64,000 bases of DNA from Candidatus Saccharibacteria bacterium UBA6664 (GCA_002455275.1 DKKO01000005.1:1-64000), one strand, 5' to 3'. Positions 32,469 to 42,115 are shown, counted from the first letter of the stretch. The notes: generated by a model not told the origin, from the letters alone. Numbers and translations: made by a program.

Positions 32469-34232
32469 ATGGCCTTACTAACCACTGAGATACAAGAAAA
32501 GCTACTTAGCCTGCTCATAGACGAAGGTTTAGTTGAGAAAAGTGTTATTGAAGCATCTCAGGCTGAATCACAGAAGACCAAAGAACCCATCATTAGTGTG
32601 CTTACCAAACAGGGCACGATTGACGACGAGTTACTTACGCACGCACTTGCACAGGTATCAGGGGTACCGTACGTTAATTTGCGAACTACTTTGATTGATG
32701 AGAACATCTTGAACCTTCTTGCCGCCGATATTGCCGAGCGATTTATGGCAGTGCCACTTGCGGAGGTACAAAACCGTCTTGCTGTGGCGATGATTGACGC
32801 CAACAACGTGCAGGCCGTTGACTACCTGGCAAACCTTATACAGCGGCCAATTAAAGTATTCATGGCATCTGAGGCCGGTGTAAGGCATGTTCTTGATCAA
32901 TACAAGGCCGACCTATCGACGGTTGATGAAGCAGCCGTTCAAACAGAAGAAGATTCAGTTGCTGAGAAAAAAGCAAACATCAAAACGATTGTCCAGGATT
33001 CTCCGATTAGCCGTGCATTGAGCACTATTTTGGAGTACGCTGTGAAGACTCGAGCAAGTGATATCCACATCGAGCCACTAGAAAAGGCATTGAAGATTCG
33101 CGTGCGAGTTGATGGTGTGCTTCGTGAGGTAATGCAGCTGCCAAAATCGATCGAACCTGCCCTGGTAAGCCGTATAAAAATTTTGTCCAACTTGAAGATA
33201 GATGAACACCGAACACCTCAAGACGGTCAATTTGCGATTGAGGTATCAGAGAAAGAAGTAGACCTTCGTATTGCCATTAGCCCAGTAGTGTGGGGCGAGC
33301 AAGTCGTGATTCGATTGCTTGATAAATCAGGCAATAGCTTTGATTTAGAAGAAATGGGCTACGCCGGCCGTGCTTTGCGTGCGATTCGAAAAGGCGTGAA
33401 AAAACCAAACGGTATGATTCTGACATCCGGCCCAACTGGTTCGGGTAAATCTACCAGTCTTTATGCACTTATTAAGGAAATTAAAGACGACAGTATTAAT
33501 ATCGTCACGCTTGAAGACCCAGTTGAGTACAAGATGGAAGGTGTAAACCAAATCCAGGTGAATAGTGAAGTGGGGCTTACGTTCGCGAGTGGACTACGCT
33601 CAATCTTGCGTCAAGACCCGAACGTTGTGATGGTGGGTGAGATTCGTGATGCTGAAACTGCCAACTTGGCAGTGCAGGCTGCACTAACGGGACATTTGGT
33701 GTTCAGCACACTGCACACTAACTCTGCGGCTGGTGTGTTGCCACGTCTGCTCGACATGGGTATCGAACCGTTTCTTATCGCCAGTACCGTAAACACGATT
33801 ATTGGTCAGCGACTTGTTCGGCGCGTTGCGCCAAAGCGGGATGCCTATAACTCGACACCGATTGAAACACAGAATATATTAGCTACTGTTGGTCACTTAT
33901 TGCCAACCACAAAAGACCAAGTGGCTCAATTTTCCGAAGACTTAGGATATAAAGACTTGCCACTTGCCGGCCAAAACGCTTATACTTTAGTCAAGGGGAA
34001 AGATACTCCTCAAACACCACGAGGTTACTCGGGCCGAGCAGGTTTATACGAGGTAATGGATGTTACCGATGAAATTCAAGACCTGATTGTGAGGCGAGCA
34101 ACAAGTGCAGAGATTCAGCGTAAAGCTATTGAGCAGGGTATGATTACCATGCGACAAGATGGTTACCTAAAAGCACTTGGTGGATTAACAACAATCGAAG
34201 AAGTAAACCGCGTGGCAGCGGATACAGCCTAA
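32469..34232 (+). CDS. pilB: Type IV pilus extension ATPase PilB, cysteine-free
   Basis: A 587-residue GspE/PilB-type secretion ATPase that powers pilin polymerisation. An N-terminal MshEN domain (residues about 10-150) precedes the ATPase: Asp box RASDIHIEPLEKALKIRVRV, Walker A GPTGSGKST near residue 326, Asp/His boxes and Walker B VVMVGEIRDAETA. Canonical PilB has a tetracysteine zinc site before the last helices; here RRVAPKRDAY and KDTPQTPRGYSGRAGLYEV occupy those positions and the whole protein contains no cysteine. AGGGAGGTGAGG precedes the start. Confidence 0.95.
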   Translation: MALLTTEIQEKLLSLLIDEGLVEKSVIEASQAESQKTKEPIISVLTKQGTIDDELLTHALAQVSGVPYVNLRTTLIDENILNLLAADIAERFMAVPLAEVQNRLAVAMIDANNVQAVDYLANLIQRPIKVFMASEAGVRHVLDQYKADLSTVDEAAVQTEEDSVAEKKANIKTIVQDSPISRALSTILEYAVKTRASDIHIEPLEKALKIRVRVDGVLREVMQLPKSIEPALVSRIKILSNLKIDEHRTPQDGQFAIEVSEKEVDLRIAISPVVWGEQVVIRLLDKSGNSFDLEEMGYAGRALRAIRKGVKKPNGMILTSGPTGSGKSTSLYALIKEIKDDSINIVTLEDPVEYKMEGVNQIQVNSEVGLTFASGLRSILRQDPNVVMVGEIRDAETANLAVQAALTGHLVFSTLHTNSAAGVLPRLLDMGIEPFLIASTVNTIIGQRLVRRVAPKRDAYNSTPIETQNILATVGHLLPTTKDQVAQFSEDLGYKDLPLAGQNAYTLVKGKDTPQTPRGYSGRAGLYEVMDVTDEIQDLIVRRATSAEIQRKAIEQGMITMRQDGYLKALGGLTTIEEVNRVAADTA

Positions 34233-34246
34233 GGAAGAGGTGGGAA

Positions 34247-35314
34247 ATGAGTCAAGAGCTACGAATCGAACTACTACTAGAAGAAGTCGTTAAGCGACGC
34301 GCGAGTGACCTTCACCTTCAAGTAGGATTACCTCCAATGCTGCGTGTTGACGGTAGCTTGGCACCCATTGCAGGCTATAATGCACTCGGTGAAGCCGAAG
34401 TAGAATCGCTCGTATTTGCAATTTTAGATCAAGACCAGCAGCAAGTTTTAGCAAAAGACAAAGAATTCGATTTTAGCTTCGCGTTTGGTAACTTAGGACG
34501 TTTCCGCGTGAACGCATTTCATGAGCGCGGTAACTTGGCTGCCGCACTTCGTTTGATTCCAAATGAGATAAAAAACATCATGGAACTCGGCATGCCACAA
34601 GTGGTAAACAGCTTCTCTGAATATCCACGTGGCCTCGTGCTTGTCACTGGCCCAACGGGCTCAGGTAAGTCAACCACCCTGGCTGCTTTGGTTGATAAAA
34701 TCAACACCGAAAAATCTCATCACATTATTACCATCGAAGACCCGATTGAGTTTACCCACAAGAGTAAAAAATCTGTTGTCGTTCAGCGTGAGGTGCACTA
34801 TGACACCTATAGTTTCTCAGCTGCGCTGCGTTCAAGCCTTCGCCAAGACCCAGATGTCGTGTTGATTGGTGAGATGCGTGACCTTGAAACCATTTCTGCT
34901 GCCATTACCATTGCTGAAACCGGACACTTGGTGTTTGCAACGCTGCACACCAACTCAGCTGCTCAGAGTATTGACCGTATGATAGATGTGTTTCCTCCGC
35001 ACCAGCAGCCGCAGATTCGTGCGCAGCTTTCAAACATTCTAATGGCGATCTGTTCACAACGACTAGTACCAGCAATCGGTGGTGGTCGAGTAGTTGCCGC
35101 GGAAGTGTTGGTGGCAAACCCTGCTGTACGTAACATCATTCGTGAAGGTAAGAGCCACCAGCTCGACGCCGTGATTCAAACAGGCGCAGACCAAGGTATG
35201 CAAACGATGGATCGAACATTGGCAAGCCTTGTGCAAGCGGGCACGATTACTTTTGACGAAGCACGTAACTACGCCGTTGACCTAACTGAATTCGAACGAT
35301 TAATGAGAGGCTAG
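34247..35314 (+). CDS. pilT: Type IV pilus retraction ATPase PilT
   Basis: A 355-residue hexameric ATPase that depolymerises pili. It shows RASDLHLQVGLPPMLRVDG near the start, Walker A GPTGSGKST near residue 136, the Walker B region VVLIGEMRDLETISAAIT, and the His box HLVFATLHTNSAAQSIDR. The PilT-typical AIRNLIRE-like segment reads AVRNIIREGKSHQ near residue 290. Its presence argues that the pili retract, as expected for twitching or DNA/host contact. Shine-Dalgarno GGAAGAGGTGGG precedes ATG. Confidence 0.95.
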   Translation: MSQELRIELLLEEVVKRRASDLHLQVGLPPMLRVDGSLAPIAGYNALGEAEVESLVFAILDQDQQQVLAKDKEFDFSFAFGNLGRFRVNAFHERGNLAAALRLIPNEIKNIMELGMPQVVNSFSEYPRGLVLVTGPTGSGKSTTLAALVDKINTEKSHHIITIEDPIEFTHKSKKSVVVQREVHYDTYSFSAALRSSLRQDPDVVLIGEMRDLETISAAITIAETGHLVFATLHTNSAAQSIDRMIDVFPPHQQPQIRAQLSNILMAICSQRLVPAIGGGRVVAAEVLVANPAVRNIIREGKSHQLDAVIQTGADQGMQTMDRTLASLVQAGTITFDEARNYAVDLTEFERLMRG

Positions 35315-35324
35315 TAGACACGAC

Positions 35325-36536
35325 GTGAAGCGATTTAATTACGAAGCCAAAGACCTATCGACCGGCAAGATTGTTAAAGCATCTGTGCAGGCCGATACAG
35401 AGAGCGCAGCGGCGAAACTATTGCTGTCGCAAGGTTTCACGCCGCAGAACATTACTGAGGCAAGTGACGATGGAGGGTTTCTTGCGAAGTATACCGGCCG
35501 AATTACCACGAAAGATAAGGTGGTATTTAGTCGTCAAATGGCAACGCTTATTGGAGCTGGTCTACCGTTAACGCAGAGTCTTCGGACTGTACATGACCAA
35601 ACTGAAAACAAAAAGCTGCAAGCTGTTATTGACGACATTATTGCAGCGGTAGAAGGGGGTAAGTCGCTATCTGATTCATTCTCACAGCACACAGAGGTGT
35701 TTGACAATGTCTTTCTTGCGCTTGTGACAGCTGGTGAGGCATCAGGAACGCTTGACCAGGCATTGAAGCGCATTGCGATCCAGCAAGAAAAAGATGCGGC
35801 AATGATGAGCAAGATTCGAGGGGCTATGGTATACCCAGCCATTGTGATGGCGGTTATTCTAGGAGTAGTTGTATTCATGCTCGTGGTGGTAGTTCCTCAG
35901 GTAAAGAAGCTGTATGAAGATTTAGGCCAAACCTTGCCTCTTATAACTCAGATAATGGTGTTTGTTGCAGATTTCATTATCAACTTTGGCTGGCTACTTA
36001 TTATATTTTTGGGAATCGGCGTATACTTCTTTCGACAATATCTCCAGACGGAAGGCGGTATTAAAGCTAAAGATAGTATAAAGCTTAATGTACCGTTGTT
36101 TGGCGTAATGTTTCGTAAGCTCTACATGGCTCGCTTTGCTCGCACGGGTCAAACACTGTTGAATACAGGTGTCCCAATGCTCGATATGTTGAAGATTAGC
36201 GCACAGGCGGTGAACAATACGATTGTTGCTGGATCAATCAACCGTGCGGCAGAAAAAGTAAAAGGCGGGAAAGCATTGTCGGAGGCACTTAAGCCAGAAG
36301 ATTACATTTTGCCCTTTGTGCCACAAATGATAAATATTGGTGAGCAATCAGGGAAAATCGATGAAATGATGGGCAAGGCGGCGCAGGTATACGAAGACGA
36401 GCTTGATGAGGAGATTCGTTCGATTTCAACCGCAATTGAGCCAATCCTTATGGTAGTACTGGCTGTAGTGGCCGGAGGTCTTGTGGGTGCAATTTTGTTG
36501 CCAATTTACGGATTAGTAAACAATGTTAGCGTCTAA
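35325..36536 (+). CDS. pilC: Type IV pilus inner-membrane platform protein PilC
   Basis: A 403-residue polytopic protein with two GspF domains (each about 120 residues) and three or four membrane helices: one near 165-190, a pair near 210-245, and one at the end (VLAVVAGGLVGAILLP). The motif FSRQMATLIGAGLPLTQSL is diagnostic. Translation starts at GTG, ten bases after pilT; homologues begin at about this residue (KRFNYEAKD). Last gene of the pilM-to-pilC run. Confidence 0.93.
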   Translation: MKRFNYEAKDLSTGKIVKASVQADTESAAAKLLLSQGFTPQNITEASDDGGFLAKYTGRITTKDKVVFSRQMATLIGAGLPLTQSLRTVHDQTENKKLQAVIDDIIAAVEGGKSLSDSFSQHTEVFDNVFLALVTAGEASGTLDQALKRIAIQQEKDAAMMSKIRGAMVYPAIVMAVILGVVVFMLVVVVPQVKKLYEDLGQTLPLITQIMVFVADFIINFGWLLIIFLGIGVYFFRQYLQTEGGIKAKDSIKLNVPLFGVMFRKLYMARFARTGQTLLNTGVPMLDMLKISAQAVNNTIVAGSINRAAEKVKGGKALSEALKPEDYILPFVPQMINIGEQSGKIDEMMGKAAQVYEDELDEEIRSISTAIEPILMVVLAVVAGGLVGAILLPIYGLVNNVSV

Positions 36537-36631
36537 TGTTAAAAAACTATAGACAACAACAGGGTAGAGGTGTATGATAACCGTAAGCGGTATACCCCGT
36601 AAGATAACTGTTCATGAAAGGTGGAACACAT

Positions 36632-37054
36632 ATGAACAAACGTACACAAACTAGCGGTTTTACCATCATCGAGGTGGTATTGGTGCTTGCAATCGCAGCG
36701 CTCATCTTCCTGATGATTTTCGTTGCTCTGCCTGCTTTGCAGCGCGGTCAGCGTGACACGGCACGCAAAAATGATGTTGGTACAATTGCTTCTGCGGTGA
36801 ACACATACCGTTCGAACAATCGCAACCAACTACCATCAGCATCGGCCGATCTAGACAGCTACCTAGATGAACTATCACAAGTAACAAGCGTTGATGTGCA
36901 GAACGGTGCATCAAGTGGCGATGAAGCAGAAGACACTGCAACCGTTTATACCGAAGCTGAGTGTGATGGACCTGATGCTGTTGACGCAGGCCCTCGAGAT
37001 GCAGCAGTACGCGCATTTGTAGAGAATGGCGACAATTATTGCCAAGACATCTAA
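36632..37054 (+). CDS. Major type IV pilin candidate
   Basis: A 140-residue prepilin: leader MNKRTQTSG, cleavage before FTIIEVVLVLAIAAL, then a hydrophobic helix and a short globular domain with cysteines near the C-terminus (about 110 and 138). The ATG at 36632 is used because GAAAGGTGG precedes it; an in-frame ATG at 36614 has no ribosome site. It is followed by a strong terminator, so it forms a separate transcript, in keeping with a highly expressed major pilin. Its own promoter was not identified with certainty in 36537-36620. Confidence 0.85.
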   Translation: MNKRTQTSGFTIIEVVLVLAIAALIFLMIFVALPALQRGQRDTARKNDVGTIASAVNTYRSNNRNQLPSASADLDSYLDELSQVTSVDVQNGASSGDEAEDTATVYTEAECDGPDAVDAGPRDAAVRAFVENGDNYCQDI

Positions 37055-37074
37055 GCAGTAAATAATTCAACACT

Positions 37075-37104
37075 AAGCGGTAGGATAAGCTCTACCGCTT
37101 TTGT
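37075..37104 (+). terminator. Terminator of the pilin gene
   Basis: AAGCGGTAG-loop-CTACCGCTT followed by TTGTT. It lies directly before the -10 of pilD. Confidence 0.75.
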
Positions 37105-37110
37105 TATAGT
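37105..37110 (+). promoter_or_regulatory. -10 box of pilD (leaderless type)
   Basis: TGT-extended TATAGT, nine bases before ATG, immediately after the pilin terminator. Confidence 0.5.
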
Positions 37111-37119
37111 AGAGTAAGT

Positions 37120-38028
37120 ATGGAATACGCGTTTATTATCTGGATTGGTCTGATATTTGGTTCATTTGCTGGGGCTACGGTGTGGCGGTTGCGCGCGAGG
37201 CAGCTCATAGAAGATCAAGCCGCTGGTGAGCGAGTGTCAAAAAAAGAACTTACAAAACTGACGCCACTTGTCCAGTCGCGGCTCTCAGATGATCGCTCTC
37301 GCTGTCTACACTGCCAGCATTCGCTTGAATGGTATGATTTGGTTCCGATCGTGAGCTGGTTGAGTACGCGTGGGCGATGTCGGTATTGTTCACGGCCAAT
37401 AGGCTGGTTCGAGCCGCTTATTGAAATCGGCACCGCTGGTGTACTGGCTGCTCTCTATTGGGGTTTACGAACGCACGGCATCACGACCTCACCAAACCCC
37501 TTGATTGATTCGTCGCTGTACGCATTATGGCTCGGGGCTGGCGTGCTGCTAGTAATCGCCTTTGCTTACGACGCCAAGTGGTTTTTGCTACCAGACAGAG
37601 TAATATTTCCACTCATTGCCGTTAGTGGCGTAATTGCGGCGATGCGTATTCTCGAAGCACCCACACCAATTTTCGCTGCGTTAGATACGCTTGGGGCGGT
37701 TTTGATACTATCTGGCTTATATCTGGCACTGTGGTACGTATCGAAAGGTAGGTGGGTTGGATTTGGCGATGTGAAGCTTGGGTTAGCATTAGGGCTTGCA
37801 CTAGGCAGCTGGACGCTTGCATTTTTAGCCCTTTTTTTAGCGAACCTGATCGGTACCTTAATTGTATTGCCAAACCTGGTTAGAGGTAAAGTGTCGAAGA
37901 AAACACAAATACCATTTGGCCCGCTGTTGATTACAGGGTTCGTTATCGCATTGCTATGGGGTAATCTGCTAATAGACGCCTACACCGAGGCAATGAACGG
38001 CTTTACCTCCGTTCTGCTTATGCTATAA
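37120..38028 (+). CDS. pilD: Prepilin peptidase PilD
   Basis: A 302-residue A24-type aspartic protease of the membrane that cleaves and usually N-methylates prepilins. The N-terminal cytoplasmic domain has both zinc CxxC pairs (CLHCQHSLEWYDLVPIVSW and RCRYCSRPIGW), and the catalytic acids lie in AFAYDAKWFLLPDR and GFGDVKLGLALG. About seven hydrophobic segments. Processing substrates are encoded on both sides. Confidence 0.93.
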   Translation: MEYAFIIWIGLIFGSFAGATVWRLRARQLIEDQAAGERVSKKELTKLTPLVQSRLSDDRSRCLHCQHSLEWYDLVPIVSWLSTRGRCRYCSRPIGWFEPLIEIGTAGVLAALYWGLRTHGITTSPNPLIDSSLYALWLGAGVLLVIAFAYDAKWFLLPDRVIFPLIAVSGVIAAMRILEAPTPIFAALDTLGAVLILSGLYLALWYVSKGRWVGFGDVKLGLALGLALGSWTLAFLALFLANLIGTLIVLPNLVRGKVSKKTQIPFGPLLITGFVIALLWGNLLIDAYTEAMNGFTSVLLML

Positions 38029-38029
38029 T
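38024..38029 (+). promoter_or_regulatory. -10 box of the minor-pilin operon
   Basis: TGC-extended TATAAT overlapping the pilD stop codon, nine bases before ATG at 38039. Confidence 0.5.
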
Positions 38030-38038
38030 GAACCTCAA

Positions 38039-38794
38039 ATGAATACGCAAAAATCATCTGGATTTACGATTATCGAAGTAACTCTGTTTTTTGCTATTTC
38101 TGCTGTACTCGCGGTAGCACTCTTAACTGGCTGGACAGTTCTTATCAACACTCAGCGCTACAGAGACAGTGTGAGCACAGTACAAGGTTTTTTACAGCAA
38201 CAGTATAACTTGGTCTATAACGTTGAAAATGGCCGTCCAAACAGCTTAGGGTGTGATAGTGCTGGGGTGCGTGATACTGGCCCGAGCGACGCTCGTGGAC
38301 AATCGTTACAGTGTATTATCATGGGTCGATATATACGCATTACCAACGGGGATAACATAGAAGTATTTGGTATTGTCGGCCGTGACAACGTCAATGATGT
38401 GACGGCGAGCGATAACGCAGCAATTATTGGTCGAGTGCCTAGTCGTGTCTCAAACACATTGCCGCTTGGTTTTACTGCAAACGAGTTAGCAATCCCATGG
38501 GGAGCACAGGTTGTTGACGGTAGCGGAGGCTCAACACCGCAAAATATTGCTATTGCGATTGTACGAGCACCTCTCACCGGCACAGTCCACACATACACGC
38601 AAGTACTTCCAAATGCAACCGACATGCCAAATGTGGTTGATATGGTGGCTTTAGCAAATGAGCGCGAGGATGTGCAACTCTGTCTCAACCCCGGTACAAC
38701 GTTTAGCGGTGGTCGCATGGGTGTCTCGATAAAGAAATTTGCTTCAACGCAAAGCTCGGTAGAAATATTATCTGATGAGGATGACACATGCTAG
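38039..38794 (+). CDS. Type IV pseudopilin 1
   Basis: A 251-residue minor pilin. Leader MNTQKSSG is cleaved before FTIIEVTLFFAISAV; the helix is followed by a beta-rich globular domain with cysteines (about 62, 86, 220 and 251). Larger than the major pilin, it resembles GspH/FimT or tip-complex components. It overlaps the next gene by seven bases. Confidence 0.8.
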   Translation: MNTQKSSGFTIIEVTLFFAISAVLAVALLTGWTVLINTQRYRDSVSTVQGFLQQQYNLVYNVENGRPNSLGCDSAGVRDTGPSDARGQSLQCIIMGRYIRITNGDNIEVFGIVGRDNVNDVTASDNAAIIGRVPSRVSNTLPLGFTANELAIPWGAQVVDGSGGSTPQNIAIAIVRAPLTGTVHTYTQVLPNATDMPNVVDMVALANEREDVQLCLNPGTTFSGGRMGVSIKKFASTQSSVEILSDEDDTC

Positions 38795-39360
38795 GGTCTG
38801 GTTCCCGAGGCGACACTCTGATAGAAGTTTTATTAGCGGTAACTATTTTCAGCATGCTTGCAGTGGGGGTTATTACGGTAATGAACCAAGGTACTCATGC
38901 GGCTCAGCGGGCTTTAGAGATTACATTGGTACGCCAGCAGATTGACGCACAGGCTGAAGCCCTTCGGGCGGCTCAACAAACAGCTGTGACTGACCCGACA
39001 GTCTGGAATGATATTACCGGCAGTACTACTTCCGTACGATCAAATAGTGACCCATGCCCAGCACAACCTACGGACGTATCGGGAGCTTTTGTTATGAATG
39101 CTCGTAATGCCACGAGAGTGACTGGCGCAAACTGGCTTAAGTCGCTCAATGCTGCGGGTGCGCCAGTCTACGCGCAAGTTGACTATACTGGTACCCCACA
39201 GTCATATGGCATTTGGATTGAACGAACGGCATATCCTGCTGCTGGTACAACACCAGCTGCATTTGATTTTCGAATTCGAGCTTGTTGGTTTGGTATTGGT
39301 ATGCCGGCCGATACGCCAATGCGACTTGAAACGATCGTGAGGTTGTATGACCCGGCGTAA
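38788..39360 (+). CDS. Type IV pseudopilin 2, unusual cleavage site
   Basis: A 190-residue minor pilin (PilV/GspI-like) beginning MLGSGSRG, then DTLIEVLLAVTIFSMLAV. The residue after the cleavage glycine is Asp rather than the usual Phe/Met, but the invariant Glu at +5 is present. A globular domain with two cysteines follows. Translationally coupled at both ends by short overlaps. Confidence 0.78.
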   Translation: MLGSGSRGDTLIEVLLAVTIFSMLAVGVITVMNQGTHAAQRALEITLVRQQIDAQAEALRAAQQTAVTDPTVWNDITGSTTSVRSNSDPCPAQPTDVSGAFVMNARNATRVTGANWLKSLNAAGAPVYAQVDYTGTPQSYGIWIERTAYPAAGTTPAAFDFRIRACWFGIGMPADTPMRLETIVRLYDPA

Positions 39361-40018
39361 TCAATCAGCATTTACCTTGGTTGAGTTAATGTTAGCGATG
39401 ACATTTGTGTCTGTGCTGCTGCTTGCAATTGCTATGCTCACCATTCGCATCAATGGCATTTATAACAAAGGAGTTACACTAAAAGCGGTCAACCAATCTG
39501 GCCAGGTAATCGCTAGTGATATGCAACAAACACTCAATCAGAGCAGTTCTACCTCTGTTGCGCAGGTTGGTGACGACACTGGCGGGCGGTTGTGTGCGAA
39601 CAATGTTGTGTATGCATGGAACTATCCAGCGTATTATGGCAATGCCTCACGCTTTAATAAATATGTGGATGGAACCGGTAAAGACGAGATTCGCTTTATT
39701 AAGTTTGTCGGTGATGGTACCTACTGCCCAAGCAGTGGAACGCTGCCGGCCGTGCCAGATACAGAGGCGACAGACATGCTCTCTGCAAGTGATCGTGACC
39801 TTGCGGTGCACAAGCTGGATATCGTCTCTAACGCCGTCACAGGAGACACAAGCCAAACCATTTATGAAATTACGCTTCGTCTAGGTACAAACACACAAGA
39901 GATAATCACTGGTGGCAGTTGCGGTGGCATTTTATCTATCAAAGATGATGAATATTGTGCAGTGAATGATTTAGTGTTTACCGCCAGGGCTGGTGCGAAA
40001 GACGAAGGAGGTTCTTAA
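39347..40018 (+). CDS. Type IV pseudopilin 3 (PilW/GspJ-like)
   Basis: A 223-residue minor pilin with leader MTRRNQSA and helix FTLVELMLAMTFVSVLLLAI. The residue before the cleavage point is Ala, where Gly is the rule. The globular domain has four cysteines. It starts inside the end of the previous gene (14-base overlap). Confidence 0.8.
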   Translation: MTRRNQSAFTLVELMLAMTFVSVLLLAIAMLTIRINGIYNKGVTLKAVNQSGQVIASDMQQTLNQSSSTSVAQVGDDTGGRLCANNVVYAWNYPAYYGNASRFNKYVDGTGKDEIRFIKFVGDGTYCPSSGTLPAVPDTEATDMLSASDRDLAVHKLDIVSNAVTGDTSQTIYEITLRLGTNTQEIITGGSCGGILSIKDDEYCAVNDLVFTARAGAKDEGGS

Positions 40019-40022
40019 AGCT

Positions 40023-41192
40023 ATGACTAATCGACAACGCGGAGCTGTATCTATCTTTATCGTGGTGTTTACCGCTCTTCTAGTAACTGTAGTAACTGCC
40101 AGCTTTGTACAAATTATGCTGCGGGGACAACAAGAAGCGACCAATAGTGATCTGTCCCAGAGTGCTTACGACGCTGCGCTTGCTGGCGTGGAAGATGCAA
40201 AGCGCGCGCTTATAAAGCTTCGAAAGTGCGAGCAAACGACTCCCGGTTCTTGTAGCGCACTGCGTAATGCTATAGAAAGCGGTGAGTGCGAATTCTTGGG
40301 CGATCCAAGCGTGGGTATTTCAAACTTTGGTGCTGGCGGTGAGGTCCAGGTCGGAAGCCCAGAGCTTAATCAGGCCTACACCTGTGTTACTGCAGAACTT
40401 GAAACAGACTCTGTTGAAGGTACGATAGAAGGCTGGGGCAGCGATGTCATTAGCTTAGATACGGGAGGCACGCCGTTTACGTATATTGTGCTGTCCTGGT
40501 TTAATAACGAAGACGTTCCGCCAAGCTCGACAGTAACGTATCCCGCAGATACCTCACTGCCGACCGCAGGCTCATGGTCTGCCTTGCAGCCTCCGCTTAT
40601 GCGAGCGCAGCTCATACAATATGCCAATACTGGCGCAACGCCTATCGCACTAAATAGTTTTGATGGTGGCAGTGGCTCTGCGAATGCTCGCTCCTTGTTT
40701 CTCATGCCTTCAGAAGGCAGCTCACCAGACAACTCATTTACTACCCAGGATACTCGTCAAGATACAGGCATTAATTCACCACAGCCTGTGAGTTGTGATA
40801 ATACATCGCCACAACCGCAGGCATCGTATGGGGGCTATTACTGCCAGGCGGTAATAGCGATTCCATCACCGGAAGGAGGTAGCCCAGCTAACCGTATCGC
40901 GTATTTGCAGCTATCGCCTTACTACAATAACGCGCACTACAGGGTGCAATTATACTCTGCAGCGCCTCCTGGAGGTGATGTAGTAACGTTTGACGGTGTA
41001 CAGCCACGAGTCGACTCTACCGGAAGGGCTAGTGATTTATTCCGCCGTGTGTCAGCCAGGGTGAGTATTATCGATGACAGTTCTGGAACGAGTTATCCAA
41101 ATGCCGCTTTATCGGTCGAAAACAACATCTGTAAAAACTTCTTTATTACCGACGAGCCTTCAGCATACAATTCGCTTTGTGAAGCCGAGTAA
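40023..41192 (+). CDS. PilX/GspK-like minor pilus component
   Basis: A 389-residue bitopic protein: MTNRQRGAVSIFIVVFTALLVTVV gives a short basic head and one helix (read in parts, residues 1-24), with GAVSIF in the position of a degenerate prepilin site without the +5 Glu. The large exported domain is Ser/Pro/Gly-rich with several cysteines. Such proteins cap pseudopilus tips. The start at 40023 is supported by GGAGG 13 bases upstream; a start at 39993 would overlap the previous gene without a ribosome site. Confidence 0.7.
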   Translation: MTNRQRGAVSIFIVVFTALLVTVVTASFVQIMLRGQQEATNSDLSQSAYDAALAGVEDAKRALIKLRKCEQTTPGSCSALRNAIESGECEFLGDPSVGISNFGAGGEVQVGSPELNQAYTCVTAELETDSVEGTIEGWGSDVISLDTGGTPFTYIVLSWFNNEDVPPSSTVTYPADTSLPTAGSWSALQPPLMRAQLIQYANTGATPIALNSFDGGSGSANARSLFLMPSEGSSPDNSFTTQDTRQDTGINSPQPVSCDNTSPQPQASYGGYYCQAVIAIPSPEGGSPANRIAYLQLSPYYNNAHYRVQLYSAAPPGGDVVTFDGVQPRVDSTGRASDLFRRVSARVSIIDDSSGTSYPNAALSVENNICKNFFITDEPSAYNSLCEAE

Positions 41193-41197
41193 AGCTA

Positions 41198-42109
41198 CTA
41201 AACGTCGCTATGAAACTTTTCGTGCACTTCACGAAGGTGTTCATCCGTCACGTGGGTGTACACCTGAGTTGTGCTGATATTACTATGTCCGAGCATGCTT
41301 TGCACCGAGCGCAAGTCGGCGCCATTCATTAGTAGGTCGGTCGCAAAGCTATGCCGCATGGTGTGGGGCGATACGTGTTTGGTGATACCGGCAAGGCGAG
41401 CGTACTTACTAATCATGCGTTGAATACTACGTGCAGATAGCCTACGATAGTCACCGGACTGACTGGAGAGGTTATTACGGCTATAGCTTAAAAAGAGTGG
41501 GGGAAGGTTATCGAGACGAGAAGCAAGGTATTCATCAACTCGCTCAGCAGCAGCTGAACTTATAAACACTGGTCGGTCTTTTTGTCCTTTACCACGTACC
41601 ATAAATTCACGTCGTTTGGTGTTTACGTGGTCGCGATTTAGATTTACCAGCTCAGATACACGTAGTCCGCTCGAAAACAGCAGCTCTAGAATGGCACGGT
41701 CACGTAGCCCGGCTTCATCGTCTACATCAATCGCATCGAGTAAACGCGTTACTTCATCGAAATGCAGAAAGGTCACTTGTTTTCGCGATACTTTTGGCAA
41801 TCGGATCTTGTCTGGGCTTAATGAAGGAATATTGCGTTCCGAGAGATATTTCAAAAAACCGCGAAGTGCAATCAAATGGTAGCTTTGGGTAATAAGGGCT
41901 AGCTCGTCATCTTGTTCGTTTTTGAAACGATTTAGCCACAGTCGGTACTTTCTGACAGTCTCAGTCGAGATATTACCAACTTGAATATCATCTGAAAACT
42001 CAACAAAACGTTCAAGGTATAGCTTATAGTTCTCAGCGGTTTTGGCAGATCGACCACCTTCAACTTCAAGTGATTCAATAAAGTCGAGAATAAGCTCTGA
42101 CGTATACAT
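41198..42109 (-). CDS. xerD: XerC/XerD-type tyrosine recombinase
   Basis: A 303-residue recombinase, likely resolving chromosome dimers at dif with FtsK. The N-terminal SAM-like DNA-binding domain (IESLEVEGGRSAKTAENYKL) and catalytic residues are present: Arg in FSSGLRVSELVNL, HTMRHSFATDLL (HxxR), the second His in MLGHSNISTTQ and the nucleophile in VYTHV. A single Xer protein rather than a pair is known in several reduced genomes; whether a second exists is outside this window. XerC and XerD cannot be told apart here. Confidence 0.88.
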   Translation of the reverse strand: MYTSELILDFIESLEVEGGRSAKTAENYKLYLERFVEFSDDIQVGNISTETVRKYRLWLNRFKNEQDDELALITQSYHLIALRGFLKYLSERNIPSLSPDKIRLPKVSRKQVTFLHFDEVTRLLDAIDVDDEAGLRDRAILELLFSSGLRVSELVNLNRDHVNTKRREFMVRGKGQKDRPVFISSAAAERVDEYLASRLDNLPPLFLSYSRNNLSSQSGDYRRLSARSIQRMISKYARLAGITKHVSPHTMRHSFATDLLMNGADLRSVQSMLGHSNISTTQVYTHVTDEHLREVHEKFHSDV

Positions 42110-42115
42110 AATCCT

